A stretch of DNA of 64,000 bases, from positions 1-64,000 of the forward strand of contig NZ_WODA01000004.1 of the NCBI RefSeq assembly GCF_009729855.1, read 5' to 3'. The position numbers and the translations under genes were made by a program. Origin of the DNA: Agromyces luteolus (lineage in GTDB: Bacteria; Actinomycetota; Actinomycetes; Actinomycetales; Microbacteriaceae). Position 1 is the stretch's first letter. Every line of letters starts with the position of its first letter. Positions 37,579 through 45,810 of the stretch are shown piece by piece. The notes below the pieces were generated by a model that had not been told where the DNA came from, did not search any database, and was given only the letters and a program-made list of their open reading frames with translations.

Positions 37579-37642
37579 TCGCCGGATCGCCACCGCACGA
37601 CCCGCCGGTACCCCTGGACCCACGGCTGAGGCCCCGCCAACA

Positions 37643-37679
37643 CGCCGACGCGGCCGCCCGTCGGGCGACCGCGTCGGCG
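37643..37679. terminator. 17-bp-arm hairpin terminator
   Basis: CGCCGACGCGGCCGCCC (37643-37659) pairs with 37663-37679 across a three-base loop with one mismatch. It lies between the convergent double-TetR and aldehyde dehydrogenase genes. This is a strong bidirectional terminator candidate without a U-tract. Confidence 0.65.
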
Positions 37680-37692
37680 GGGTGCGACCTCG

Positions 37693-39198
37693 TCAGCCCT
37701 TCTTCCCCTTGGCGTGCAGCATGTGCAGCATCCGCTCCGCGAGGTGCATGTCGCGCTCCGAACGGTCCATGGTGAGCAGGTCGATGAACGCCTTGCTCTT
37801 CTGCACGGCGATCGACTTCGCCACGCTGAATTCGCGCAGCCCGTCGGCGCCGTGGATGCGGCCGAAGCCCGACTCGCCGCGGCCGCCGAACGGCAGCCCG
37901 GGGATGCCGCCGAACCCGAGCACCGAGTTGATGCTCACGGCGCCGCACCGCAGGCGCTCGGCGATCTCGAGGCCGGCGTGGTGATCCTTGGTGAAGACCG
38001 ACGCGGAGAGGCCGTACTCGGTGGCGTTCGACTTGGCGATCGCCTCGTCGACGTCCTTCACGAGGTCGACCACGAGCACAGGACCGAACGTCTCCTCCTG
38101 CACGACGGCGCAGTCGTCCGGCACGCCGGTGAGGATCACCGGGCCCACGTAGCCGTCCTTCACCGAGTCGGCGCCGCCGAGCACGGCGGTCGCGCCTCGC
38201 TCGAGCGCGCCGGCGATCTGCGACGAGATGACCTCGGACTGGCGGGCGAGCGTCATCGGTCCGTAGCTGGCGGATGCCTCGGGGCCGGGCTGCAGGCGGG
38301 CCGCGGAAGCGACCAGCTTCTGCATGAACGCGTCGTAGACGGGCGCCTCGACGTAGACGCGCTCGACGCCCGCGCAGGTCTGGCCGGCGTTGCCCATGCC
38401 GCCGAACACGGCGAAGCCGACGGCCGCGTCGAGGTCGGCCTGCCGCGTGACGATCATGGCGTCCTTGCCGCCGGCCTCGACCACGATCGGGGTGAGGTTT
38501 CGCGCGGCCGCGGCCATGACCTTGCGGGCCGTGCCGGGCGAGCCCGTGAAGGCGACCTTGTCGACGGCGGATGACGCGAGCGCCTCGCCCGTCGCACCGT
38601 CGCCGACCACGACCTGGAGCACGGGCCGGTCGGGGGCGACGCGGTTCCAGGCCTCCTCGATCCACTTGGCGGTGGCGGGCGTGAGCTCGCTGGGCTTGAA
38701 CACCACCACGTTGCCGGCCGAGAGCGCGTACCCGATCGACCCCATGGGCGTGTAGAACGGGTAGTTCCACGGGCCGATGACGCCGACGACGCCGAACGGC
38801 TCGTAGCCGACGCTCGCGGCCTGGTTGTAGTTGGCGAGGCCCGCGGCGACCTTGCGGCGGCGGAGCACCTTTCCGGCGTTCTTGGACGCCCAGTCGAGGT
38901 GCGTGAGGGTGAGCACGACCTCGAGCAGCGCGTCATCCGGCGTCTTGCCCGTCTCGCGCGAAATGACCGACGCGAGTTCGCGGGCGTCCGAGGCGATCTC
39001 GGCCTTCCATGCCTGGAGGAGCTTCCTGCGCCCGGCGAAGCCCTGCTCGCGCCACCAGGTGGCGACGTTCGCCGCGGAGGCGACGGCACGGTCGACGTCG
39101 GCGGGCCCGGCGACCGGGTAGGTCGCGATGGCCGAGCCGTCGCGCGGGTCGGTGGTGGTGAGTTGTGTGGCGGTGGGCCCGTCGGCGATGAGTGTCAC
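37693..39198 (-). CDS. Aldehyde dehydrogenase
   Basis: This 501-residue NAD(P)-dependent enzyme has GPWNYPFYTPMG near 140, FTGSPGTARK, the catalytic Glu in VVEAGGKDAMI (near 252) and the catalytic Cys in GNAGQTCAGVERVY (near 286). It would oxidise an aldehyde, perhaps from the ADH fusion, to the acid that the acyl-CoA synthetase activates. The start is GTG at 39198 with AAGGGA upstream. A GTGAA-N6-TTCAC palindrome about 38 bp upstream links it to the double TetR. Confidence 0.92.
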   Translation of the reverse strand: MTLIADGPTATQLTTTDPRDGSAIATYPVAGPADVDRAVASAANVATWWREQGFAGRRKLLQAWKAEIASDARELASVISRETGKTPDDALLEVVLTLTHLDWASKNAGKVLRRRKVAAGLANYNQAASVGYEPFGVVGVIGPWNYPFYTPMGSIGYALSAGNVVVFKPSELTPATAKWIEEAWNRVAPDRPVLQVVVGDGATGEALASSAVDKVAFTGSPGTARKVMAAAARNLTPIVVEAGGKDAMIVTRQADLDAAVGFAVFGGMGNAGQTCAGVERVYVEAPVYDAFMQKLVASAARLQPGPEASASYGPMTLARQSEVISSQIAGALERGATAVLGGADSVKDGYVGPVILTGVPDDCAVVQEETFGPVLVVDLVKDVDEAIAKSNATEYGLSASVFTKDHHAGLEIAERLRCGAVSINSVLGFGGIPGLPFGGRGESGFGRIHGADGLREFSVAKSIAVQKSKAFIDLLTMDRSERDMHLAERMLHMLHAKGKKG

Positions 39199-39225
39199 GG
39201 CCGTCCCTTCGTCGTTGAATGAACC

Positions 39226-39251
39226 GAACCAAGAAGTGAATCTTGGTTCAC
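39226..39251. promoter_or_regulatory. Aldehyde dehydrogenase operator: GAACCAAGA-N6-TCTTGGTTC and GTGAA-N6-TTCAC
   Basis: Two palindromes overlap. GAACCAAGA and TCTTGGTTC (39226-39249) are perfect 9-base arms. Offset from them, GTGAA-N6-TTCAC (39236-39251) repeats the double-TetR operator of 36288-36303. They lie 28-53 bp before the start codon at 39198, where a repressor would cover the promoter. Confidence 0.65.
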
Positions 39252-39252
39252 A

Positions 39253-40419
39253 CTACGCCGAGGTGACCCTCGGCACAAGATCGAGATAGCCGGATGCCAC
39301 CTCGAGCAACTGCGGCACGCCCGCCTCGAGCTGCGGCGCGAACGTCGTGTCGTCCGGCCGCTCGCCCGCGCGCCAGCGCGTGTAGATCGCCTCGCTGAAG
39401 ATCGCGGACTTCCAGAGCGCGAGTGCCTGGTACCAGGGCAGCGCGCCGGCGTCGGCGCCCGTGAGCCGCGCGTAGCGCTCGACGAGGCCGGCCCGGTCGG
39501 GGAAGCCGTCGAGCCGGGTCACGGGCGAGAGCTCCATGGTGGTCGCAGGCGAGCCGGGCTCGCTCCACGTGGCCGCGAGGTAGCCGAGGTCGGCGAGCGG
39601 GTCGCCGAGCGTCGACATCTCCCAGTCGAGCACGGCGCCGACCGTCGGCGTCGCGTCGGCCGTGAACATGAGGTTGCCGAGGCGGAAGTCTCCGTGCACG
39701 AGCGCCGGGCGCGCCGTCGCCGGCAGCGCGGCGGCGAGCCGGTCGGCGACCGCGTCGACGAGCGGCAGCTCCCGCCGCGAGACCGTGCCCCACAACCCCC
39801 GGAACCGCGACACCTGGCGCCCGAGGTAGCCGTCGGGACGGCCGAACCCGCTGAGCGGGCCGGTCGTGACGTCGATCGCGTGCAGTCGGGCGAGCGCCTC
39901 GACCGCGGCATCCGCCAACCGCGCGCGCTGCGCCGGATCGTCGAACCGTCCGGGCAGCGAGTCGGTGACGACGTCGCCGCGCAGGTAGCCCATGACGTAG
40001 AACGGCACGCCGAGCGGCTCCGTGTCCTCGCACGTCGAGAGGATCTCGGCGACCGGGTAGCCCTCGGCGTGCAGCAGTCGCTGGATGCGCGCCTCGCGCA
40101 GCATGTCGTGCGCCGACGGCGGCAGCGGCGGGCGCGGCCCGCGTCGCAGCACGACCTCGGCGTCGCCTCGGCGGAGCAGGAACGTCACGTTCGACTGCCC
40201 GTCGCCGATGCGAGCCCACTCGATCGGGCCCGCGCCGATGCCGTGCTCGTCGAGGTGGCGGGCGACGGTGTCGAGCACGAGCAGCGGCGGCGAGGCGAGG
40301 GCGGATGCCTCGGCCGCCGTCGCGACGACGTCGCGGCCGTCGGGCTCCGACGACAGGTGCGGGCCGGCGTCGACCTCGGGCTCGGTCTCGGGCGCCTGCT
40401 CGGTCTCGTGCACGCTCAT
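39253..40419 (-). CDS. APH-fold phosphotransferase, ACAD10-like
   Basis: This 388-residue protein has an acidic N-terminal tail of about 55 residues, then a kinase-like APH domain. The catalytic loop is [11 protein letters not shown] (near 257) and the metal site [16 protein letters not shown]. Proteins of this kind sit next to acyl-CoA dehydrogenases in many actinobacteria and resemble the kinase part of ACAD10, which phosphorylates 4-hydroxyacyl groups before acyl-CoA dehydrogenase action. That role is an inference here. It overlaps the cytochrome gene by four bases and closes the etf operon. Confidence 0.82.
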   Translation of the reverse strand: MSVHETEQAPETEPEVDAGPHLSSEPDGRDVVATAAEASALASPPLLVLDTVARHLDEHGIGAGPIEWARIGDGQSNVTFLLRRGDAEVVLRRGPRPPLPPSAHDMLREARIQRLLHAEGYPVAEILSTCEDTEPLGVPFYVMGYLRGDVVTDSLPGRFDDPAQRARLADAAVEALARLHAIDVTTGPLSGFGRPDGYLGRQVSRFRGLWGTVSRRELPLVDAVADRLAAALPATARPALVHGDFRLGNLMFTADATPTVGAVLDWEMSTLGDPLADLGYLAATWSEPGSPATTMELSPVTRLDGFPDRAGLVERYARLTGADAGALPWYQALALWKSAIFSEAIYTRWRAGERPDDTTFAPQLEAGVPQLLEVASGYLDLVPRVTSA

Positions 40420-41837
40420 CGGTTGCTCACCCGTCCGAACAGGCCCGCGATGGGCGCGAGCACGAGCGGCCGTGCGGCGACCCACGCGGCGGCGATGACG
40501 AGGAGCGACCCCGCGAACACGGCGAAGCCGACCCAGTTCACGGCGTCCTGGCCGCCGTACATGTGGTTGAGGTTGCGGAGCGCGCCGGTCGCGAGCACGA
40601 GCGCGACGTGCACGACGACGAACGCGACGAAGTACAGCATCACGGGGAAGTGGATCGCGCGCGCGACCTCGACCGGGTAGATGCGGCTCAGCGTCGTCGC
40701 GCGTGCGGGCCAGAGTCCCGACATCCGCACGCCCGTGATCGCCGCGAGCGGCGCCGCGACGAACACCGTCGCGAAGTAGGCGAGCTGCTGCAGGCCGTTG
40801 TAGTGCGCCCAGCCGTTCTCGGTCGGCCAGTCGAGCGAGGCGTACTGCAGTGCGGCCGAGATCGCGTTCGGGATGACCTCCCAGCTCGTCGGCACGATCC
40901 GCATCCACTGCCCGGTCGCGAAGAGCAGGATCACGAACGCGACGCCGTTGACGAGCCAGAGCAGGTCGAGCGACTGGTGGAACCAGAGGTTCAGGCTGAT
41001 CTTGCGCGCCGGGTTCCAGCGCGGGGTCCAGTACGCGGCGGGCCGCCGTTCGCGGCGCACCTGCCAGCCCGACCGCACGATCAGCAGCATGAGGAACACG
41101 TTGAAGAAGTGCTGCCACGCCAGCCACGCCGGGAAGCCGACGGGCGCGTCCGCGGGCATGGGCGCCTCGCCCGGATAGGCGGCGAGGAACGCCCGCACGC
41201 CGTCGAGCGTGCGCATCCAGCGGGCGACGAGCACGACGGCGACGGCGAGAAGGACGAGGCCGACGGCGGCGAGCGCCCAGCGAGCCCAGGGGCGGGCGGG
41301 GGCGGATGCGTCGGGGGCCGCGGGCGGCGCGGGGGCCGGGGTCGTCGTGGCGGTGGCGGATGCCGCGGCGACGGGCGGTGCGGCGGGGGCGGGCGCCGGT
41401 GCGGCGGGCTCGGCTGCCGTGGGCGCGACGGACGCGGCACCGACCAGCGGCTGATCCGGCTCGGCGGAGGCCACCGCCTCGGGCACCGCGTCAGCGGGCG
41501 CGAAGCCCGCCGGCGGCCACGGCTCGGCGCCCGCGCGGCGCGGGAGGCCGCGGCGGAGCGCCCGTGCGCTCGTCGGTACCGCGTCGACCGCAGCGGGGAC
41601 CGGGTCCTGCGCGTCGCGGACGCCCGGGACGACTCCGACGTCGGCGATCGGGCCGACCGGCAGTGCGGGTGCGGCGGACGTGATCACCGCCGCCACAGCA
41701 TCCGTCATCGCCTCGCTCGCCGCCGCGACCGCCATTGCCACCGCCGCGCTCTCGGGCTCGAAGCTCGACGGCGGCCACGGCTCTCCGCCTGCGCGACGGG
41801 GCAGTCCCCGCCGGACGGGCGTCCGGGTCGTGGTCAC
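40416..41837 (-). CDS. Cytochrome b/b561-type membrane protein with long disordered N-terminus
   Basis: The first 175 residues of this 473-residue protein are Ala/Pro-rich and disordered. They carry the motif [14 protein letters not shown] twice (near residues 9 and 94). The rest is membrane-bound with about five helices and histidines placed like heme b ligands ([51 protein letters not shown]). It is translationally coupled to etfA by a four-base overlap. It is therefore a good candidate for passing electrons from ETF into the quinone pool, as no ETF:quinone oxidoreductase is seen. That function is inference. Confidence 0.8.
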   Translation of the reverse strand: MTTTRTPVRRGLPRRAGGEPWPPSSFEPESAAVAMAVAAASEAMTDAVAAVITSAAPALPVGPIADVGVVPGVRDAQDPVPAAVDAVPTSARALRRGLPRRAGAEPWPPAGFAPADAVPEAVASAEPDQPLVGAASVAPTAAEPAAPAPAPAAPPVAAASATATTTPAPAPPAAPDASAPARPWARWALAAVGLVLLAVAVVLVARWMRTLDGVRAFLAAYPGEAPMPADAPVGFPAWLAWQHFFNVFLMLLIVRSGWQVRRERRPAAYWTPRWNPARKISLNLWFHQSLDLLWLVNGVAFVILLFATGQWMRIVPTSWEVIPNAISAALQYASLDWPTENGWAHYNGLQQLAYFATVFVAAPLAAITGVRMSGLWPARATTLSRIYPVEVARAIHFPVMLYFVAFVVVHVALVLATGALRNLNHMYGGQDAVNWVGFAVFAGSLLVIAAAWVAARPLVLAPIAGLFGRVSNR

Positions 41838-42838
41838 GCGAGCACCTTCCTCGTCTCGAGGGCGGTGATGAGCTGCGGCACGACCTCGAAGACGTCGCCC
41901 ACGATGCCGAAGTCCGCGATCTCGAAGATCGGGGCGTCGGCGTCGGTGTTGATCGCGACGATCGTCTTCGCCGTCTGCATGCCGGCGCGATGCTGGATGG
42001 CGCCCGAGATGCCGAGCGCGACGTAGAGCTGCGGCGAGACCGAGACGCCGGTCTGCCCGACCTGCTGGCTCTGCGGCACGAAGCCCGCGTCGACGGCCGC
42101 GCGGGAGGCGCCGACGGCGGCGCCCAGCGCATCGGCGAGCTGCTCGACGAGCGCGAACCGCTCCTCGGAGCCGAGGCCGCGCCCGCCCGAGACGACCTTC
42201 GCGGCGCCGCGCAGCTCGGGGCGTCCGGTCTCGACGATGCGCGCCTCGACCGACTCGACGGTGGCCGCACGGCGGCCGGATGCCGCGACCGCGAGCGGCT
42301 CGGACCGCGGCGGCTGCGCTTCCGCCCGGGTGTCGATCGCGCCGATGCGGACCGTGATGACGGGCGCGCCGAAGGTGACGGCCGACGCCACGTCGTACGC
42401 GCCGCCGTAGACCGAGTGGTGCGCGACCACGCCCTCGTCGTCGCGCGAGACCGCGACCGCGTCGACCGCGAGACCCGAGCGGGTGCGCGCCGCGAAGCGG
42501 GCGGCGACCTCACGACCCTCGATCGAGTGCGACACGAGCACCGCGTCGGGGCGGACCAGCTCCGTCGCCGCGGCGAGCGCGTCGACCGCGGGAACGGCGA
42601 GCTGCGACGGGTCGTCGGGACGTGCGACGAGTACGCGCATCGCGCCGAGGCGGGCCGCGGCAACCGCCAGCGCATCGCCGTCGCCGGAGGCCGGTGCGAT
42701 CACGAGCGCGATCGGCGTGCCGACGCCGGCCGCAGCGCCGAGGAGGCCGGTCGCGGTCGGCGCGAGGCCGCCGTCGAGCGTCGTGTCGAGGAGGACGAGG
42801 ATCGTGGTGTCGGGCTGTTCGGGCATCGGGGTCTCCAT
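41834..42838 (-). CDS. etfA: Electron transfer flavoprotein alpha subunit
   Basis: This 334-residue subunit has the FAD-binding C-terminal domain: [13 protein letters not shown] near 212, [20 protein letters not shown] near 258, and [13 protein letters not shown]. Together with EtfB it takes electrons from acyl-CoA dehydrogenases. The start overlaps the etfB stop as TGATG; an ATG four codons later (42826) is possible. The end overlaps the cytochrome gene. Confidence 0.93.
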   Translation of the reverse strand: METPMPEQPDTTILVLLDTTLDGGLAPTATGLLGAAAGVGTPIALVIAPASGDGDALAVAAARLGAMRVLVARPDDPSQLAVPAVDALAAATELVRPDAVLVSHSIEGREVAARFAARTRSGLAVDAVAVSRDDEGVVAHHSVYGGAYDVASAVTFGAPVITVRIGAIDTRAEAQPPRSEPLAVAASGRRAATVESVEARIVETGRPELRGAAKVVSGGRGLGSEERFALVEQLADALGAAVGASRAAVDAGFVPQSQQVGQTGVSVSPQLYVALGISGAIQHRAGMQTAKTIVAINTDADAPIFEIADFGIVGDVFEVVPQLITALETRKVLA

Positions 42839-43635
42839 CAGGCGAGCCGGTCCTCGACGAGACGGTGCTCGACGAGGAATGCGGCGAGCTGCTCGCCGGC
42901 GTCGCCCTCGTCGGTGATCTTCGTGCCGCCCGACCGGGGCGGGCGCTCCGAGATCGCGATCATGATCGAGCGCGCGGTCGTGGCATCCGCTCGGTCGAGG
43001 TCGAGGTCGAGGTCGGCGAGCGAGAGCGTCTCGAGCGGCTTCTTCTTCGCCGCCATGATGCCCTTGAAGTTCGCGAAGCGCGGGTCGGGCAGGCGCTCGG
43101 TGATCGAGATCACGGCGGGCAGTTCGGCCGTCACGCGCGCAGTGCCGCCGTCGGTCGCGCGAACGCCGGCGACCGTGCCGTCGGCGATCTCGACGGACTC
43201 GAGGCGCGTGGCCTGCGCCACGTCGAGGAACTCGGCGATCATCGCGGGGACGACCCCGCCCGAGCCGTCGGTCGACTGGTCGCCCGCGATCACGAGGTCG
43301 AATCCCGTGCGGCGCGCGGCCGCCGCGAGGACCTCGGCCGTGAGCACGAGGTCGGCGCCGAGCAGCGCCTCGTCGACCACGTGCACGGCGCGTGCAGCAC
43401 CCATCGCGAGCGCCTTGCGCAGGCCGGATGCCGCGGGCCCGGCGCCCATCGTCACGGCGACGACCTCGGTGTCCGGGTGCTCGTCGGCGTGGCGCAGAGC
43501 GACCTCGAGGGCGCGCTCGCCGATCTCGTCGACGACGCGCTCGCCCGCCTCGCGGTCGGCGAGTCCGGTCTCGAGGTCGAGCCGCCGGTCGCCGTAGGTG
43601 TCGGGAACGTCCTTCACCAGGACGAGGATCCTCAT
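42838..43635 (-). CDS. etfB: Electron transfer flavoprotein beta subunit
   Basis: This 265-residue subunit starts [16 protein letters not shown] and carries the AMP-site region [18 protein letters not shown] near 125. It forms the ETF heterodimer with EtfA. AAGGAGCGATCGACG precedes the ATG at 43635. It heads a four-gene coupled operon (etfB, etfA, cytochrome b, phosphotransferase) driven by the promoter at 43690-43718. Confidence 0.93.
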   Translation of the reverse strand: MRILVLVKDVPDTYGDRRLDLETGLADREAGERVVDEIGERALEVALRHADEHPDTEVVAVTMGAGPAASGLRKALAMGAARAVHVVDEALLGADLVLTAEVLAAAARRTGFDLVIAGDQSTDGSGGVVPAMIAEFLDVAQATRLESVEIADGTVAGVRATDGGTARVTAELPAVISITERLPDPRFANFKGIMAAKKKPLETLSLADLDLDLDRADATTARSIMIAISERPPRSGGTKITDEGDAGEQLAAFLVEHRLVEDRLA

Positions 43636-43689
43636 CGTCGATCGCTCCTTCGCGGATCAGCCCGGCGGCGGCCGGGTCGGTACGACGAC

Positions 43690-43718
43690 ATTCTGATCAG
43701 TGATCGCAGAACAGTCAA
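43690..43718 (-). promoter_or_regulatory. etfBA promoter TTGACT-N17-CAGAAT with nested palindromes
   Basis: On the minus strand -35 TTGACT (43718-43713) and -10 CAGAAT (43695-43690) are separated by exactly 17 bases. The spacer contains GATCA-G-TGATC within TTCTG-N11-CAGAA. AGTCA-N4-TGACT (43713-43726) overlaps the -35. These are probable repressor sites; the TetR at 43985-44605 is the nearest regulator. The remainder of 43636-43984 holds a 94-bp direct repeat. Confidence 0.65.
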
Positions 43719-43737
43719 GTCTGACTTTTTTGGTTCG

Positions 43738-43919
43738 GTCGAGTTCGCAGGATGAGCGGCCCGAGAGGTGCCCCACCGACCGGATGCCGCGTCTCATCCT
43801 GTTTTCGCGCGCGAGGTGGCCGGAGCACCGGGTCGAGTTCGCAGGATGAGCGGCCCGAAAGGCGCGATACCGGCCGGATGCCGCGTCTCATCCTGCTTTC
43901 GCGCGCGAGGTGGCCGGAG
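43738..43919. repeat. Two direct repeats of about 88 bp at a 94-bp period
   Basis: The unit beginning GTCGAGTTCGCAGGATGAGC at 43738 recurs at 43832 with few changes, mostly in the middle (43766-43785 against 43860-43879). Each unit contains a stem made from CAGGATGAG and CTCATCCTG, so each copy can fold back. It lies between tetR and the etf promoter and contains no gene. Confidence 0.85.
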
Positions 43920-43984
43920 TGCCCACCGGCCCGGCCCGCCCCACCGGCCCGCCGCGCCCGCGCGCCGGCCCACCCGGCCCCGGC

Positions 43985-44605
43985 TCAGCCGCCGAGCAGC
44001 TGCTCGCGCGCGAGCGCGCGCCACAGCGCGAGGTTCGGCTCGCTCGCCGGGTCGGCGCCCGTGATCGCGTACGTCATCGCGGTGCCGCGCATGCTCGTGA
44101 CGAGCAGCTCCATCAGCGGGGCGAACGCCGGCCGGGCCGACAGCTCCGGCCCGAAGAGCCGCTGCTGGATCTCGAGCAGGATGCCGCCCATCCGCCGCTC
44201 GGTCGGCAGCAGCGCCTCGCGGAGGCCCTCGTCGTGGCGGGCCGCGAGCCAGAGCTCGAGCGAGGCGAGGTAGACCGGCTGCCCGTTCGACGACCACATC
44301 GCCCCGATCGCGGCGTCGATGCGCGCGCCGGGCTCCTCTGGCAGATCGACCTCGACCAGCAGCTCGTCGAGCCGCGCCGCCGCGAGGTGGTGCACCGCGG
44401 CGACGAGCAGTTCGTTGCGCGAACGGAAGTGGTGCAGCAGCCGGCCGCGCGAGACGCCGGCCCGCTCCTGGACGCGCACCGTCGTCGCCGCGGCGTAGCC
44501 CTCCTCGGCGAGCACCTGCACCGCGGCATCCAGGATCGCGGCCTGCGTGCGCACCGCGCGCTCCTGCACCGGACGACGAGCGGACCCGTTCGCTTCCTCC
44601 GACAT
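43985..44605 (-). CDS. TetR family transcriptional regulator
   Basis: This 206-residue protein has a TetR helix-turn-helix at about 20-68 (ILDAAVQVLAEEGYAAATT, then SRGRLLHHFRSRNELL). GGGGAGG precedes the ATG at 44605, and an earlier ATG at 44635 is less likely. It sits upstream of the etf operon on the same strand, so the palindromes in the etf promoter are candidate targets. The ligand is unknown. Confidence 0.87.
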   Translation of the reverse strand: MSEEANGSARRPVQERAVRTQAAILDAAVQVLAEEGYAAATTVRVQERAGVSRGRLLHHFRSRNELLVAAVHHLAAARLDELLVEVDLPEEPGARIDAAIGAMWSSNGQPVYLASLELWLAARHDEGLREALLPTERRMGGILLEIQQRLFGPELSARPAFAPLMELLVTSMRGTAMTYAITGADPASEPNLALWRALAREQLLGG

Positions 44606-44657
44606 GGCCCTCCCCTGCGCGGTGCCTCGACGCACGCGCCGCAGCCTAACGGACGCG

Positions 44658-44987
44658 CTACGCGATGAGGAACCGCGCGATCAGCCCGTCGCGCAGGTCG
44701 AACGTGAAGGTGCCCGGCCCGTTGTAGCCGTCGCCGGACACGGTCAGGGTGAGCAGGTACTGCTCCGGCATCCGCCCCGCCCTGATGCCGTGCACGTCGA
44801 AGTGCGATCGCTTGCCGATGTTGTCTGTCTCGTTCCAGCTCGCGACGCCGTCGCGGCCGTGGAACTCGCGGCCCCAGTCGTTGAGGTACGCGTCGTCGGT
44901 GAACGCGGCGACGAACCCCTCGGAGTCGCCGGCGTTCGTGGTGTCGACGAACGCCCGGATGGCGTCGGGCATGGCGGTGTCGGACAT
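44658..44987 (-). CDS. SnoaL/NTF2-like small protein
   Basis: This 109-residue protein has the NTF2-like cone fold pattern (IRAFVDTTNAGDSEGFVAAF, then AYLNDWGREFHGRDGVASW). Such proteins bind or isomerise small molecules or act in polyketide steps; the substrate is unknown. TATCGT ends six bases before the ATG at 44987, so it is probably leaderless. It may be read through into the tetR gene 52 bases downstream. Confidence 0.8.
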   Translation of the reverse strand: MSDTAMPDAIRAFVDTTNAGDSEGFVAAFTDDAYLNDWGREFHGRDGVASWNETDNIGKRSHFDVHGIRAGRMPEQYLLTLTVSGDGYNGPGTFTFDLRDGLIARFLIA

Positions 44988-44993
44988 GGGGCC

Positions 44994-44999
44994 ACGATA
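44994..44999 (-). promoter_or_regulatory. -10 box TATCGT, leaderless promoter
   Basis: On the minus strand TATCGT ends six bases before the ATG at 44987. Confidence 0.4.
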
Positions 45000-45040
45000 C
45001 GACCGGATGCCGCGTGCCGCAGCCCTTCGCCCCGCCGCGT

Positions 45041-45069
45041 TTGACGGGCCTCGCGGCCCGGTTCAGACT
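45041..45069 (+). promoter_or_regulatory. Promoter TTGACG-N17-CAGACT, leaderless
   Basis: -35 TTGACG (45041-45046) and -10 CAGACT (45064-45069) are spaced 17 bases, and CAGACT ends six bases before the ATG at 45076. The same CAGACTCG start-proximal box precedes the genes at 51162 and 54215. Confidence 0.6.
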
Positions 45070-45075
45070 CGGCCC

Positions 45076-45810
45076 ATGGGGATCGGCCGGGTCATCGCGA
45101 GCGGCACCGCGTATTCGCTCGCGACCGTCGCCCACGGAGCGGCGCCGGTGGCGACGCGCGAGCGGCTCGGGCCGAGCGACCGGGCCCGGCTCGTCGCCGC
45201 GCGGCCGGACGACGCCGGACGGTTGCTCGCCGGGCGCGCCGCCGCCCTCCTCGCGGCCGCGCGCTGGACCGGGTCGACGTCCGACGACCTCATCGTCGAC
45301 GCCGTGTGCCCGGCCTGCGGCGGGCCGCACGGCCGTCCCGTCGTCGTCGGGGCATCCGCACCCGTGCACGTGTCGATCGCGCACGCCGCGGGCGTGGCGT
45401 TCGCGGTCGCCGCCGCGGTGCCCGTCGGCGTCGACGCCGAGCCGCGCTCCACCGCCCCGGCCAGACTGGCCGCCGTCCGCGACGTGCTCGGCCGTCGGAG
45501 CCTCGCACCGCTCGCCGACTGGACCGCCGTCGAGGCGATCCTCAAGGCGGACGGCCGGGGGCTGCGGGTCGACCCGAGCGAGGTCGTGCTCGGCGTCGGC
45601 CGTCGTCGGGGCCGGGTCGCCGATCGCGACGCGCGCTACCGGCTCCGGGTGCGGCGCGATCGCTCGGGCTGCGTCGTCGCCGTCGCGTGGGCGGAGGGGG
45701 CCGCCGCCGCCGAGGGTCCCGCGCCCGCGGGACTCAGCGCGCCGGCAGGCGAGGCAGGCTCGGTGCGAGGAGCCACGCGTCGAACAGGTCGTCCAGCGCG
45801 GCATCCGTGA
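45076..45810 (+). CDS. 4'-phosphopantetheinyl transferase (Sfp-type)
   Basis: This 244-residue protein has VSIAHAAGVAFAVA near 103, the metal-binding VGVDAEP near 120 and WTAVEAILKADGRGL near 152, matching the Sfp-type motifs. In the usual W-x-x-K-E-A-x-x-K box the first lysine is valine here. It would attach the CoA-derived arm to the carrier domain (Ser554) of the synthetase at 47059-51006. The C-terminal 25 codons overlap the convergent peptidase gene by 77 bases. The Arg/Gly-rich tail may be dispensable. Confidence 0.8.
   Translation: MGIGRVIASGTAYSLATVAHGAAPVATRERLGPSDRARLVAARPDDAGRLLAGRAAALLAAARWTGSTSDDLIVDAVCPACGGPHGRPVVVGASAPVHVSIAHAAGVAFAVAAAVPVGVDAEPRSTAPARLAAVRDVLGRRSLAPLADWTAVEAILKADGRGLRVDPSEVVLGVGRRRGRVADRDARYRLRVRRDRSGCVVAVAWAEGAAAAEGPAPAGLSAPAGEAGSVRGATRRTGRPARHP

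Noticed and set aside
43738..43919. Direct repeat considered as insertion-sequence ends
   Set aside because: There is no transposase between or near the copies and no target-site duplication.
43752..44273. Possible small plus-strand gene across the 94-bp repeat
   Set aside because: It is driven by the repeat itself, runs into the tetR gene on the other strand, and has no motif or ribosome binding site.
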